NCBI RefSeq assembly: GCF_005405005.1
Contig: NZ_BJDH01000001.1
Location: 310,001 to 374,000, forward strand
Direction of reading: 5' to 3'
DNA: 64,000 bases
DNA from: Lactiplantibacillus daoliensis
GTDB taxonomy: Bacteria; Bacillota; Bacilli; Lactobacillales; Lactobacillaceae
In this document: positions 31,984 through 41,326 of the stretch, piece by piece
Layout: every line of letters begins with the position of its first letter
Position numbering within the stretch: position 1 is the first letter of the stretch
The notes under the pieces: generated by a model
What the model was told of the DNA's origin: nothing
Databases searched by the model: none
What the model saw: only the letters and a program-made list of their open reading frames with translations
Position numbers and translations under genes: made by a program

Positions 31984-33177
31984 TTAGGCTGCTTTCGCTT
32001 TGCTCCCCGGTTGACGCAACATAAATGCCATCAAGTAAGAGACGATCAGGAAGCCCGAAACGACGATATAAGGATAGTGCGTGTTCATGTCCAGTAGCAT
32101 TCCCGACATGATTGGTCCCACAATATTACCCACACTCGTCAAAGACATGTTCAGCCCGTTGATCAGCCCCTGATTAGACTCACTCGCTTTGGTCAATAAC
32201 GTTGTAATTGCGGGCCGTAATAAGTCGAAGGCAGAAAAGATAACCAGTGTGGCAATCATAACTTCCCACTTCGTATGGGCTTGCGTGATCCAAATCGTAC
32301 AAATTGCGGCTGATGCAAAACAAACCCGAATCACCCGACGCTCACCGAAACGTTGCACAAACGTATCAAACAAGGCGACTTGTAGGAACAACGAAATCAG
32401 ACCATTCAACGTCAAAACCAACGCAATGTTGTTCAAGCTAAAATGGAACACTTCATTCACATAAATACTATAAATGCTTTCAAATCCCTGTAATCCAAAG
32501 GAAGACACGAGAATCATCGTAAACAGGATAATAATTGGCACAGTCCAAAAAGCACGGGTCATTGGATGATGCGCTGGCTCAGTTGTCTCAACTGGTTCTA
32601 AGTCTGTTTTCGCTAAAGTCTCTGCATCACTTGGTAAGAGACTGATCAACACAATTGCTGAAATCAGCCCCAGCGTCCCAGCTACCCAGAATGGGGTCTT
32701 ATAGCTGATCCCAGCTAAAATGCCACCAATCCCAGGTCCCAAAATCAACCCGCCACTAAAAGCAGCTGATAACCAGCCGATAACCTTGGCCCGCTGACGT
32801 TTGGTCGTGATATCCGACGCCAATGCCATAGCAGTTGGCACAACCATCGCCGCGGATAGCCCACCAATCAACCGCGAAATATTGAACATCCAAAGGTGAT
32901 TGGTCAATGCAAATAGGAATTCCGAAACCATGTATAAGAACAAGCCGGCTGTTAACACTGGCTTACGTCCAATTCGATCAGACACGCGCCCGATAATCGG
33001 TGAAGCCACAAACTGTGCCAACGCAAACAAAGCATTCATTATCCCCATGTCAGTCGCTGTTAACTGAAGATCATTTTTAATAAACGGCATAACTGGTATG
33101 ACCAAACTGATCCCTAGACAGACTAAAAATTCACTAAAAACTAAAATAAAAATGGCACGTTTCGTTTGACGGCTCAT
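31984..33177 (-). CDS. MFS drug-efflux type transporter (DHA1-like)
   Basis: A 397-residue membrane protein with twelve predicted helices. The conserved loop motif GRVSDRIGRKPVL lies between helices 2 and 3, and GWLSAAFSGGLILGPGIGG is motif C, found in proton-driven antiporters. It resembles multidrug and tetracycline exporters of the TetA/NorA type; the substrate is unknown. I start at ATG 33177 (MSRQTKRAI), with GAGGTG six bases upstream. Confidence 0.9.
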   Translation of the reverse strand: MSRQTKRAIFILVFSEFLVCLGISLVIPVMPFIKNDLQLTATDMGIMNALFALAQFVASPIIGRVSDRIGRKPVLTAGLFLYMVSEFLFALTNHLWMFNISRLIGGLSAAMVVPTAMALASDITTKRQRAKVIGWLSAAFSGGLILGPGIGGILAGISYKTPFWVAGTLGLISAIVLISLLPSDAETLAKTDLEPVETTEPAHHPMTRAFWTVPIIILFTMILVSSFGLQGFESIYSIYVNEVFHFSLNNIALVLTLNGLISLFLQVALFDTFVQRFGERRVIRVCFASAAICTIWITQAHTKWEVMIATLVIFSAFDLLRPAITTLLTKASESNQGLINGLNMSLTSVGNIVGPIMSGMLLDMNTHYPYIVVSGFLIVSYLMAFMLRQPGSKAKAA

Positions 33178-33285
33178 TAGCTTCACCTCGGACTTTCTCT
33201 TTTCACACAATAACGTACATCATAACAAGCAATCATCATAATTGTCCACTTTTATAACCGTAATAATTGGTCTAATTCATCTCAA

Positions 33286-33314
33286 CGGACAAAACACTTG
33301 AAATTGCGTACAAT
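33286..33314 (+). promoter_or_regulatory. promoter of the D-Ala-D-Ala dipeptidase gene
   Basis: CGGACA and TACAAT are 17 bases apart; the leader is about 27 bases and contains GGGAGG. Confidence 0.6.
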
Positions 33315-33347
33315 AGAGCTAACTACCATAAGGGAGGTCTAGCAGTT

Positions 33348-33905
33348 ATGTCACCCGAATTAACCGGTTTCACTAATGTTCAAAAAATCGCCCCAACCAT
33401 TATTGTTGATCTACGTTATGCGACCACCAATAATTTTACCCACCAAGTGATTTACGACTTTACCACCGCAATTGTCCGCACTGGGACAGCACATAAATTG
33501 GCTGCCGCTAATCAGGCGCTGGCGACTCTAGGCTACCGTTTAAAAATCTGGGACGCCTATCGACCAGTCAGTGCACAGAAACGGCTCTTCAACGTTTATC
33601 CGGATCTCGAATTTGTCGCCAAGCCCAATCCTAATTTCAGCCATCAAAAAGGCGTCACCTTAGATTTAACGCTGACCGACCTCGCAGGTAACGAGTGCCC
33701 AATGCCGACCGCCTTTGACGACTTTAGCCCGCTAGCCCATCGTGATGCCCCACGAACCGCCATTCAAAATCACTACTATCAAATTTTAAACACTGCCATG
33801 ACTCAGGCCGGCTTTGTCGGTTATGAAAATGAGTGGTGGGATTATCGTGATACCGACATGGCTAGCTTTCAACCCTTGGCGGCTGACCCGAATGATTATC
33901 AATAA
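33348..33905 (+). CDS. D-alanyl-D-alanine dipeptidase, VanX/DdpX family
   Basis: Zinc dipeptidase that hydrolyses free D-Ala-D-Ala. In organisms that build peptidoglycan with D-Ala-D-Lac and resist vancomycin, such as L. plantarum, it removes the competing dipeptide. The 185 residues contain the catalytic arginine in WDAYRPVSAQ (Arg72), zinc ligands His99 and Asp106 in SHQKGVTLDL, and the catalytic glutamate Glu162 in ENEWWDY. The third zinc ligand, His in VanX EWWH, is Asp165 here. No signal peptide, so it acts in the cytoplasm. It has its own promoter. Confidence 0.92.
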   Translation: MSPELTGFTNVQKIAPTIIVDLRYATTNNFTHQVIYDFTTAIVRTGTAHKLAAANQALATLGYRLKIWDAYRPVSAQKRLFNVYPDLEFVAKPNPNFSHQKGVTLDLTLTDLAGNECPMPTAFDDFSPLAHRDAPRTAIQNHYYQILNTAMTQAGFVGYENEWWDYRDTDMASFQPLAADPNDYQ

Positions 33906-34139
33906 AGGTTGAAAGTTAAAAATTGCTGGTCTGATCGAGGACATCAACAATCAGGTCATGAAAACTAGTCGCTTACTGCTGCTTCCCGTTGTTACCGATA
34001 ACATCGTACTTTGACTAGCACCGTCCCCCACAGCGCACCAAGTTTGACTGACGGAGCGCTGACTATGGCGAGTCTACTTTACATGTAATGGTTACTGGTA
34101 CTGGGACAGTTGTGATGCTTTTGAGTCTTTCAACCTTTA
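33903..34139. other. 237-bp segment bounded by a 13-bp inverted repeat; possible structured RNA
   Basis: TAAAGGTTGAAAG at 33903-33915 is repeated inverted at 34127-34139. Inside are further pairs: CATCAACAA with TTGTGATG (one bulge), CTAGTC/GACTAG around 33965-34017 enclosing TGTTA/TAACA, and CAGCGC/GCGCTG near 34031-34060. No supported ORF exists. A terminator follows 23 bases later. It could be a non-coding RNA or an old miniature element; no target-site duplication is visible. Confidence 0.4.
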
Positions 34140-34161
34140 GCAGACACTTTAAAAAGCCACA

Positions 34162-34199
34162 AAAAAACTGGCCACCGAGAATTCGGCAACCAGTTTTTT
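34162..34199. terminator. bidirectional terminator between the dipeptidase gene and pgm
   Basis: AAAAAAACTGG pairs with CCAGTTTTTTT, with an inner CCGA/TCGG. It has T runs on both strands and ends the convergent transcripts. Confidence 0.9.
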
Positions 34200-34206
34200 T
34201 GCTTAA

Positions 34207-35934
34207 TTATTCTTTGATGAACGCTTGAATGGCTTGGTCAAATTGATCAAGCTTCGAGTTAGCTTCGTCTAGACTATCACCTAAAGTCCCAATATAGAAC
34301 TTGATTTTAGGTTCAGTCCCAGATGGGCGAATCGCGATCCAGGTGCCATCGTCGAGTTTGTACTTCAAGACATTCGCAGTTGGTAACGCAATCGGTGCCG
34401 TATGACCATCCGCAAAGGTTTCAGTTTGTGACGCAAAGTCTTCCGTCGACACTACTTTGTACCCAGCAAAATCAACGGGTGCTTCATTCCGGAATTTGGT
34501 CATCAGTGCTTTGATCTTATCGCCACCACCAACGCCATCGAATTCTTCTGAAGTTGTCTTTTCACGGAAATAACCGTATTCCGCAAACAAGTCTTGCAAC
34601 CCGTCATAAAGATTCTTGCCTTGTTGCTTATAGTAAGCAGCGACTTCGGCTAACAAGACAGTCGTTTGAATGGCATCTTTATCATGTACGAATGGTTTGA
34701 TCAAATAACCATAGCTTTCCTCAAAACCGAACATGTAAGTATGTTCGCCAGTCTCTTGGAAGTGCTCGATTTGTTCCGCAATGTACTTGAATCCAGTCAA
34801 AACGTTGATCATTTCAACATGGTATGACGCCGCAACTTTGGTGGCAAATTCACTAGAAACAATCGACTTAACCGCCGCAGCATTAGCAGGTAACGTCCCG
34901 GCATCTTTGTTTGCTTGTAAGATGTAGTGTAACAAGACAGCAGCGATTTGATTACCCGTGAGTAGAACGTAGTCGCCATTAGGTTGGCGGACAGCCGTTC
35001 CTAAACGATCAGCATCGGGGTCAACGGCGATTAAAACATCTGCGCCCTCTTTTTTACCCAAATCAATCGCCATTTTAAAGGCTTCTGGAAATTCTGGGTT
35101 TGGAAACTTAACCGTTGAAAATTCAGGGTCAGCAACAGCTTGTTCTTTAACCACACTGAAGTTTTTAAAACCGGCGTTCCGTAAGGCCTTCTCACCTAAC
35201 ATCCGCCCAGTACCGTGTAACGGTGTGAATACAAGCTTCATGTCCTTACCAACTTCATCGATCAACTTTTGGTTGATATTAACAGTTTTAACTTCTGCTA
35301 AATAGGCTTGGTCCACATCGTCGCCAATAATCGTCATCGTCTTATCCGCAAGTAATTGGGATTCATCTGCCACTTTAATGGCAAATAAGTCAGTCACTTT
35401 CCGAATATACGACGTAATTAAATCTGATTCCTTTGGTGGCATTTGACCGCCATCTTCACCATAAATCTTATAACCGTTGTATTGCTTAGGATTATGGCTA
35501 GCGGTAATCATGATACCGGCATAGGTGTGTAAATGCCGTACCGTAAAGGATAATTCTGGTGTTGGCCGTAAGCTTTCAAAGACAAACGACTTGATTCCGT
35601 GTTCGCCTAAAACCCGGGCAGATTCATGGGCGAAATCTTCTGAATGGTGCCGCGAGTCAAAACTAATCGCAACCCCGCGTTCCTTAACTTCAGCATCTAA
35701 CGTATCCATAAACGTCGCGAGACCTTCAGTCGCCTGCCGTACCGTATAGATATTCATCCGATTGATCCCAGGTCCGAGAACGCCACGCATTCCGGCGGTC
35801 CCGAATTCCATTGGTTGATAAAATGCATCTTCTAGTGTCGCGTCATCACCGGCGCTGGCTTTTAATTCTTGTTTAAGGCTTGATTCAAGTGTTGCTTGGT
35901 TTTTCCAAGTTTCATAAGTGTCTTTCCAACTCAA
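34207..35934 (-). CDS. pgm: phosphoglucomutase/phosphomannomutase
   Basis: Interconverts glucose 6-phosphate and glucose 1-phosphate, which GalU (also in this window) turns into UDP-glucose. The 575 residues show the phosphoserine loop ASHNPKQYNGYK, the metal site DPDADR, the sugar loop FEESYG and the phosphate site RPSGTEPK. I start at TTG 35934 (MSWKDTYETW), preceded by GGGGATGAT and matching the family start; an upstream TTG and ATG in frame lack spacing. Confidence 0.96.
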   Translation of the reverse strand: MSWKDTYETWKNQATLESSLKQELKASAGDDATLEDAFYQPMEFGTAGMRGVLGPGINRMNIYTVRQATEGLATFMDTLDAEVKERGVAISFDSRHHSEDFAHESARVLGEHGIKSFVFESLRPTPELSFTVRHLHTYAGIMITASHNPKQYNGYKIYGEDGGQMPPKESDLITSYIRKVTDLFAIKVADESQLLADKTMTIIGDDVDQAYLAEVKTVNINQKLIDEVGKDMKLVFTPLHGTGRMLGEKALRNAGFKNFSVVKEQAVADPEFSTVKFPNPEFPEAFKMAIDLGKKEGADVLIAVDPDADRLGTAVRQPNGDYVLLTGNQIAAVLLHYILQANKDAGTLPANAAAVKSIVSSEFATKVAASYHVEMINVLTGFKYIAEQIEHFQETGEHTYMFGFEESYGYLIKPFVHDKDAIQTTVLLAEVAAYYKQQGKNLYDGLQDLFAEYGYFREKTTSEEFDGVGGGDKIKALMTKFRNEAPVDFAGYKVVSTEDFASQTETFADGHTAPIALPTANVLKYKLDDGTWIAIRPSGTEPKIKFYIGTLGDSLDEANSKLDQFDQAIQAFIKE

Positions 35935-36125
35935 GTAGATCATCCCCAATTCTTATTGTTGTTAGTGCTTACAAAAATAGTATACAACAGACACGCCGTC
36001 CACATCCTAAAATTTGCTAAAAATCCCGTTAAAACGGCAGATTCCTGTCAACTTTATCTGCTCATTAATTGCTTGGCTTAACAATTTGTCAGTCGTAAAT
36101 TGCTTAACTAACCAACTGAAATTGG

Positions 36126-36131
36126 TATAAT
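36126..36131 (+). promoter_or_regulatory. extended -10 promoter of the DUF3290-DUF421 pair
   Basis: TTGGTATAAT gives a perfect -10 with the extended TG element; no strong -35 is needed or seen. The start codon follows 22 bases later. Confidence 0.7.
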
Positions 36132-36153
36132 TATGTTAATAAAGGAGGCAGTC

Positions 36154-36606
36154 ATGACTTTTTATTCATACGGCTATTTAACGCATCAAAACAGTAACCA
36201 CACACTATTTCAGTTGGCAGTCATCAGTATTATCATTTTAGTCATCGCCTTTGTGAGTTGGCTTTGGTATCGCCATAAAACTGACCTTAAATATCGTGAT
36301 TTGTTTATTATTATGGTGTTGCTCTTATTTTTATCAGTTGGCATTCAATTTAATGAGTGGCAAAGTCTCCAATCAAGCTTTTCACAAAAATCTCAAGTCA
36401 CCCAAATTATGCAACGGGTAGCTGACGAAAAAGGTGTCGCCCGTCAGAAAGTTTGGTCGAATACGTCAACAATCAGTAATGGCATGCTTATCAAGGTCAA
36501 CGGAAGAATCTACAATGTCACCGTTAATCCGGACGGCAATAGTTATACCTTAACCAAAGCAACACCCATCAATGGTCACTTAACTTATGTGCGGGAGGAC
36601 AAGTAA
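36154..36606 (+). CDS. DUF3290 membrane protein
   Basis: A 150-residue protein with two N-terminal membrane helices (about 17-40 and 50-67) and a soluble C-terminal domain with the pattern VNGRIYNVTVNPDGNSYTL. DUF3290 proteins occur next to DUF421 proteins in lactic acid bacteria; their role is unknown. I start at ATG 36154, five bases after AAGGAGG. The stop is adjacent to the start codon of the next gene. Confidence 0.88.
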   Translation: MTFYSYGYLTHQNSNHTLFQLAVISIIILVIAFVSWLWYRHKTDLKYRDLFIIMVLLLFLSVGIQFNEWQSLQSSFSQKSQVTQIMQRVADEKGVARQKVWSNTSTISNGMLIKVNGRIYNVTVNPDGNSYTLTKATPINGHLTYVREDK

Positions 36607-37239
36607 ATGTTTTCTTATTGGGATGTTTCCATCAAGCTAGCTTTAGGCTTATTAACCATCATTTTACAAATCAATTTATCTGGAAAAAGTAATCTCGCCC
36701 CCATCAGTGCACTGGATCAGGTGCAAAATTATGTTTTAGGGGCAATTGTCGGCGGGATGATTTATAGCACCAGTGTGACCGTCTTACAGTACATCCTCGT
36801 TTTACTCATTTGGACATTGCTGGTTTTGGCCCTGCGCTTTTTGACCCATCATAACCGCTATGTCAAGCAACTCATTGACGGCAAACCACAGCTGCTGATA
36901 AAAAATGGTGAACTACTCGTCGCCACCGCACTCAAAAATGGCATGAGTGCCAATGATCTCGCTTTCCGGTTACGGACTGAAGGCATCACCGATATCCGCT
37001 TCGTCAAACGGGCAGTACTGGAACAAAACGGCCAATTGACTATTACCCAGGTCGGTGACGATTCTATCAAATACCCAATCATTGTTGATGGCCAACTGAA
37101 TGCGGATGCACTTGAGACGAGCAATCATGATCTCAGCTGGCTACAAGCCCAATTAGCTGCCCAACACTATGAGATCAGTGATATTTATCTTGGGACTTAT
37201 ACCAACAAACAATTGTTACTCTTTCCCTATCAACACTAA
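36607..37239 (+). CDS. DUF421 (YetF-like) membrane protein
   Basis: A 210-residue protein with three N-terminal helices (about 8-25, 35-55, 60-80) followed by the DUF421 cytoplasmic domain, recognisable from KPQLLIKNGELLVATALKNG, LAFRLRTEGI and DIRFVKRAVLEQNGQLT. The family (YetF, YdfR, YrbG) is uncharacterised or linked to spore and envelope processes in Bacillus. It is translated immediately after the DUF3290 gene, suggesting a two-protein membrane complex. Confidence 0.9.
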   Translation: MFSYWDVSIKLALGLLTIILQINLSGKSNLAPISALDQVQNYVLGAIVGGMIYSTSVTVLQYILVLLIWTLLVLALRFLTHHNRYVKQLIDGKPQLLIKNGELLVATALKNGMSANDLAFRLRTEGITDIRFVKRAVLEQNGQLTITQVGDDSIKYPIIVDGQLNADALETSNHDLSWLQAQLAAQHYEISDIYLGTYTNKQLLLFPYQH

Positions 37240-37322
37240 AACCGCGTGAACACTGATTTAACTAACGGATATCCTACTAGTAACAGTTACATTGAAAATG
37301 GGCTCACCTACATTCAGGCAAA

Positions 37323-37364
37323 AAAACGAGGTTGAATTCATCGTTAAGAATTCAACCTCGTTTT
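37323..37364. terminator. bidirectional terminator between the DUF421 gene and trxB
   Basis: AAAACGAGGTTGAATTC and its exact complement form a 17-bp stem with an eight-base loop and T tracts both ways. Confidence 0.93.
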
Positions 37365-37379
37365 AAATTTAGTTTCAAT

Positions 37380-38318
37380 CTAGTTGTTAACTTTATCGCC
37401 CAATGCAGTGATGTAACTGTAGACTTGTTGTCCAGCAGTCCCACCTTCACCAACGGCAGTTGCTACTTGGCGGAGGTCTTTCTTACGAACATCACCAATA
37501 GCAAAGATCCCAGGAACTTTGGTTTCCATGTGATCGTTTGTTTCGATCCAACCATTTTCATCGGTAATGCCAAGATTACCGAATGGCTTGGTGATTGGGT
37601 TAATCCCAACGTAGATAAAGACCCCATCTACAGCCAATTCGCTGTTTTCACCGGTCTTATTATTGTTAATTTTAACACCAGTCACTTTTTTACCGTCACC
37701 GACGATTTCAGTCACGTTGCTATTCCAAACAAAATCCATCTTATCGTTACCAAAAGCTCGATCTTGCAGAATTTGTTGGGCACGGAGTTGATCGCGGCGA
37801 TGAATAACCGTCACTTTATCAGCGAGTTGTGTCAAATAACTGCCTTCTTCGATTGCTGAGTCGCCACCACCAATGACAACGACATGCTTGTTACGGAAAA
37901 AGGCCCCATCACAAACGGCACAGTAGGAGACACCCCGGCCACCATACGTGTCTTCACCAGGCACACCGAGCTTCCGGTATTCTGAGCCAGTCCCAATGAC
38001 TAATGCCTTAGTTTCAAACGTATCAGAATCGGTTTTGACGATTTTGACGTCGCCTTGATCTTCGACTGATTCAACACTCCCATAAGCATATTCTGCACCA
38101 AACTGGGTTGCTGATTCATACATGTCTTTCGCTAAATCTGGCCCTAAAATTGATTTAAAACCAGGATAGTTTTCGATTGCGGCGGTATTATTCATTTGGC
38201 CACCGTAGATACCGCGATCTAACAGTAACACTGATAAGTTGGCTCGTGAAGCATAGAGGGCCGCTGTCATCCCAGCAGGACCAGCACCAATAATAATCAC
38301 GTCGTAACTCTTTGCCAT
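37380..38318 (-). CDS. trxB: thioredoxin reductase
   Basis: NADPH-dependent flavoprotein that reduces thioredoxin. The 312 residues show the FAD motif IIGAGPAGMTAA, the redox pair Cys133-Ala-Val-Cys136 in SYCAVCDG, the NADPH motif VIGGGDSAIEE, and C-terminal GIFAIGDVR. The ATG at 38318 follows GGAAGGGG. It has its own promoter and a shared terminator downstream. Confidence 0.97.
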   Translation of the reverse strand: MAKSYDVIIIGAGPAGMTAALYASRANLSVLLLDRGIYGGQMNNTAAIENYPGFKSILGPDLAKDMYESATQFGAEYAYGSVESVEDQGDVKIVKTDSDTFETKALVIGTGSEYRKLGVPGEDTYGGRGVSYCAVCDGAFFRNKHVVVIGGGDSAIEEGSYLTQLADKVTVIHRRDQLRAQQILQDRAFGNDKMDFVWNSNVTEIVGDGKKVTGVKINNNKTGENSELAVDGVFIYVGINPITKPFGNLGITDENGWIETNDHMETKVPGIFAIGDVRKKDLRQVATAVGEGGTAGQQVYSYITALGDKVNN

Positions 38319-38356
38319 TTCAAAAGACCCCTTCCACTAAAAATACTATGTGGCTA

Positions 38357-38385
38357 AATATACCCCCAAAATTTACATTTGTCGA
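38357..38385 (-). promoter_or_regulatory. promoter of trxB
   Basis: TCGACA (38385-38380) and TATATT (38362-38357) are 17 bases apart on the minus strand. Confidence 0.72.
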
Positions 38386-38436
38386 CTAAGTTGTTTGTAC
38401 ACAACTGAAAAGATTGGTTTCGAGGGTAATCCAACT

Positions 38437-38473
38437 AAAAAACGTTATAACTGGCTTTCAGCTATAACGTTTT
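38437..38473 (-). terminator. terminator of the hprK-lgt-gpsA-galU operon
   Basis: AAAACGTTATA pairs with TATAACGTTTT, plus an inner CTG/CAG, with T-rich flank, seven bases after the galU stop. Confidence 0.85.
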
Positions 38474-38479
38474 AATCAC

Positions 38480-39391
38480 TTATTTCGTGTTTTTCTTAGT
38501 CGTGCTTGCGTCAGCCTTAGTCAGCTTAGCACCTAAATCTTTAATATAAGCCCGTAAATCATCCTTAACATCTGGATGTTCCAAACCATATTCAATAGTT
38601 GTCTTTAAATAACCAAACTTGTAGCCAACATCATGCCGAGTCCCTTTAAATTCATGTGCAAATACCCGTTGCGTTTTATTTAAAGTATCGATAGCATCTG
38701 TTAGTTGGATTTCATTACCCTTACCAGGCTTCTGATGTTCCAAAACATTAAAGATCTCTGGTGTTAATAAGTAACGACCGATGATTGCTAAGTCACTAGG
38801 TGCTTCTTCAGGACTTGGCTTTTCAACAAAGTTATTAACATTGTACAAGCCAGGTTCTTTTTCACTTTCAGGATTAATAACCCCATACTTAGAAACTTCT
38901 TCGTGAGGAACTTTCATCACGGCCAAAGTTGAGGCATGCGTCTTATCATAACTATCCATTAATTGTTTAGTTAACGGCACTTTGTCTTCCATCAAGTCAT
39001 CACCTAACATGACGACAAATGGTTCATCGCCAACGAAAGCCTTGGCAGTCAGAACTGCGTCGCCTAAGCCGCGAGGATGTGATTGACGAATAAAGTACAA
39101 GTTGACATCAGTCGTTTCTTGTACTAACTTCAACATTTCGTCCTTGTGCTTAGCCCGTAAATTATCTTCAAGTTCTGGGTTGGAATCGTAATAATCTTCA
39201 ATACTACGCTTGCTCTTCCCAGTCACAATAACAATGTCTTCAATCCCAGACTTGCGTGCTTCATCCACGATAAACTGGATAGTTGGCTTGTCAACTATTG
39301 GTAACATTTCCTTTGGCATTGCTTTAGTTGCAGGTAAAAAACGAGTTCCTAAACCGGCAGCTGGAATCACTGCTTTTTTAACTCTAGACAT
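38480..39391 (-). CDS. galU: UTP-glucose-1-phosphate uridylyltransferase
   Basis: Makes UDP-glucose for teichoic acid glycosylation, glycolipids and exopolysaccharide. The 303 residues contain the nucleotidyltransferase start [20 protein letters not shown], the metal aspartate in MLGDDLM, and the family block [20 protein letters not shown]. The ATG at 39391 follows AGGAGG. It is the last gene after gpsA, 37 bases downstream. Confidence 0.97.
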   Translation of the reverse strand: MSRVKKAVIPAAGLGTRFLPATKAMPKEMLPIVDKPTIQFIVDEARKSGIEDIVIVTGKSKRSIEDYYDSNPELEDNLRAKHKDEMLKLVQETTDVNLYFIRQSHPRGLGDAVLTAKAFVGDEPFVVMLGDDLMEDKVPLTKQLMDSYDKTHASTLAVMKVPHEEVSKYGVINPESEKEPGLYNVNNFVEKPSPEEAPSDLAIIGRYLLTPEIFNVLEHQKPGKGNEIQLTDAIDTLNKTQRVFAHEFKGTRHDVGYKFGYLKTTIEYGLEHPDVKDDLRAYIKDLGAKLTKADASTTKKNTK

Positions 39392-39428
39392 ATGATAATC
39401 CTCCTAAATAAAATGAAATTATGATAAC

Positions 39429-40445
39429 CTACTGGATTTCAGGCTTACCCTCTCGACGCATTAATTGTGGAATCACCTGTTTAATATCAGCACCATTATA
39501 TAAGACATCATAAATGGCACTCGTAATCGGCATGTCAATACCATGTTGTTGAGCCAGTTCATAGGCAGCCTTAGTTGATGGAATGCCTTCAATGACCATT
39601 CCCATCGTCTCAATCACTGTCTTCAAATCTTGACCCGCACCGAGCTCGTTACCAGCACGCCAGTTACGTGAATGGACACTTGTGGCTGTTACGATGAGAT
39701 CACCAACACCGGATAACCCGATGAAAGTTAGTGGTTCAGCCCCCAAAGCTACTCCTAAACGACTGATTTCCGCAAGTCCACGAGTCATCAATGCCGCTTT
39801 AGCATCATCACCATAGCCCAGACCATGTAAGGCCCCAGCACCTAACGCAATGATGTTTTTCAAAGCAGCCCCGAGTTCAACACCAATTACATCATGGTTC
39901 GTATAAATTCGGAAATAATCATTCATGAATAACTTTTGAACCAATTTAGCAGCCGCTTCATCAGCACTGGCTGCCGTAATTAAGGTAATATCTTTTTTAG
40001 CCACTTCTTCTGCATGGCTTGGGCCAGATAACACTACAATTGCTTGTCGCGAAGTCGCTGGAATCTCTTCCGCTAAAACTTGTGACAACCGTTTATGGGT
40101 TTCAAGTTCCAACCCCTTGCTGGCATGGATAATGATTGGTCGTTGTTGACTTTGTTGTAAAACGGCCGTGACTTGTTGCGCCACGGAACGGATTGCTTTG
40201 GTTGGAACAACAAATAAGATTGCCGCGACCCCATCCAAAGCAGCAGCTAAGTCCGTATAGGCCGTTAGTGATTCGGAATAATGAAAATCATGGACGTAGC
40301 GTTCATTCGTGTGCTGATCATTTAATTCTGCAACTTGTGCTGCGGAATTTGACCATAACCGCACTTCATTCCCATTTTCATCCAATAAATTCGCTAAGAT
40401 GCTGCCCCATGAGCCAGCACCTAAAACAGCAATTTTTTCTGTCAT
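39429..40445 (-). CDS. gpsA: glycerol-3-phosphate dehydrogenase [NAD(P)+]
   Basis: Reduces dihydroxyacetone phosphate to sn-glycerol 3-phosphate for phospholipids and teichoic acid. The 338 residues begin with the Rossmann motif [15 protein letters not shown] and contain the catalytic lysine in [15 protein letters not shown] and the signature [11 protein letters not shown]. The ATG at 40445 follows AGAGG. It is in the hprK operon, 17 bases after lgt. Confidence 0.97.
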   Translation of the reverse strand: MTEKIAVLGAGSWGSILANLLDENGNEVRLWSNSAAQVAELNDQHTNERYVHDFHYSESLTAYTDLAAALDGVAAILFVVPTKAIRSVAQQVTAVLQQSQQRPIIIHASKGLELETHKRLSQVLAEEIPATSRQAIVVLSGPSHAEEVAKKDITLITAASADEAAAKLVQKLFMNDYFRIYTNHDVIGVELGAALKNIIALGAGALHGLGYGDDAKAALMTRGLAEISRLGVALGAEPLTFIGLSGVGDLIVTATSVHSRNWRAGNELGAGQDLKTVIETMGMVIEGIPSTKAAYELAQQHGIDMPITSAIYDVLYNGADIKQVIPQLMRREGKPEIQ

Positions 40446-40462
40446 CCAAATAAACCTCTTAT

Positions 40463-41311
40463 CTACTTATTTTCAGTGGCAATTTTTTGACCAGAACCAT
40501 CAAGATACCACCGATTCTGGGTCAGGTGGCGTCGGCGCCAAATAATCAGTCCGATACTCCCAACAAATAATACCACAGATAACGCTTGTGAAATTCGAAT
40601 TACATTAAATAGCATCAGCGAATCTGTCCGCATACCTTCCGTGAAAAAGCGTCCAAATGAATACCAAGCCACGTAAGCTAAGAAAACTTCGCCTTGTTTA
40701 TAAAGGCCATTTTTATGCCTAGTCGTCATCAAGACCACGAACCCCAACAAATCCCACACAGACTCATATAAGAATGTTGGTTGTCGATAAGCACCATTGA
40801 TGTTCATCTGCGAAATCAACCATTGTGGCAAGTGTAGACCTTGCAAGAAGCTCAAGCTAGTCACCCGGCCAAAGGCTTCTTGGTTCATGAAATTACCCCA
40901 ACGCCCAATACCTTGCCCCATAATGACGGTTGGTGCCGCCACATCGAGCATGAGCCAAACCGGGATAAAGCGATGCTGACAAAACAAGAAAACAACGATG
41001 GCCGCCCCAATTAAGCCACCGTAGATGGCAATTCCACCATCCCAGATTCGAATGATTTCACCAGGATTTTGACTGTAATATGACCACTGAAAGGCAACAT
41101 AATAAGTTCGCGCCGCAATCAATGTAAATGGTAAAGCCCATAAAATCATATCGTAAATATCATCCGGTCGAATACCACGTTGACGACCTTCACGCACTGC
41201 TAGTGCCACGGCAATCACAACCGCAGTCGCAATAATGACACCGTACCAATGTACCTCAATCGGCCCTAATCTTAAGGCGATTGGGTTTAATGCCCCCAAG
41301 ACAGTTTTCAC
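40463..41311 (-). CDS. lgt: prolipoprotein diacylglyceryl transferase
   Basis: Membrane enzyme that attaches diacylglycerol to the lipobox cysteine of lipoproteins such as the OppA- and PstS-type proteins in this window. About seven helices are visible in 282 residues. The signature [13 protein letters not shown] and the arginine-containing [13 protein letters not shown] are present. The segment IAIYGGLIG has Tyr where E. coli Lgt has His103, a change I believe is common in Gram-positives. It lies 15 bases after hprK. Confidence 0.96.
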   Translation of the reverse strand: MKTVLGALNPIALRLGPIEVHWYGVIIATAVVIAVALAVREGRQRGIRPDDIYDMILWALPFTLIAARTYYVAFQWSYYSQNPGEIIRIWDGGIAIYGGLIGAAIVVFLFCQHRFIPVWLMLDVAAPTVIMGQGIGRWGNFMNQEAFGRVTSLSFLQGLHLPQWLISQMNINGAYRQPTFLYESVWDLLGFVVLMTTRHKNGLYKQGEVFLAYVAWYSFGRFFTEGMRTDSLMLFNVIRISQALSVVLFVGSIGLIIWRRRHLTQNRWYLDGSGQKIATENK

Positions 41312-41326
41312 GCTGCTGCCATCTCC

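Noticed and set aside
33960-34016. 18-codon hydrophobic ORF (MKTSRLLLLPVVTDNIVL) after the dipeptidase gene
   Set aside because: It lacks a convincing ribosome-binding site and lies within the paired arms of the possible structured RNA.
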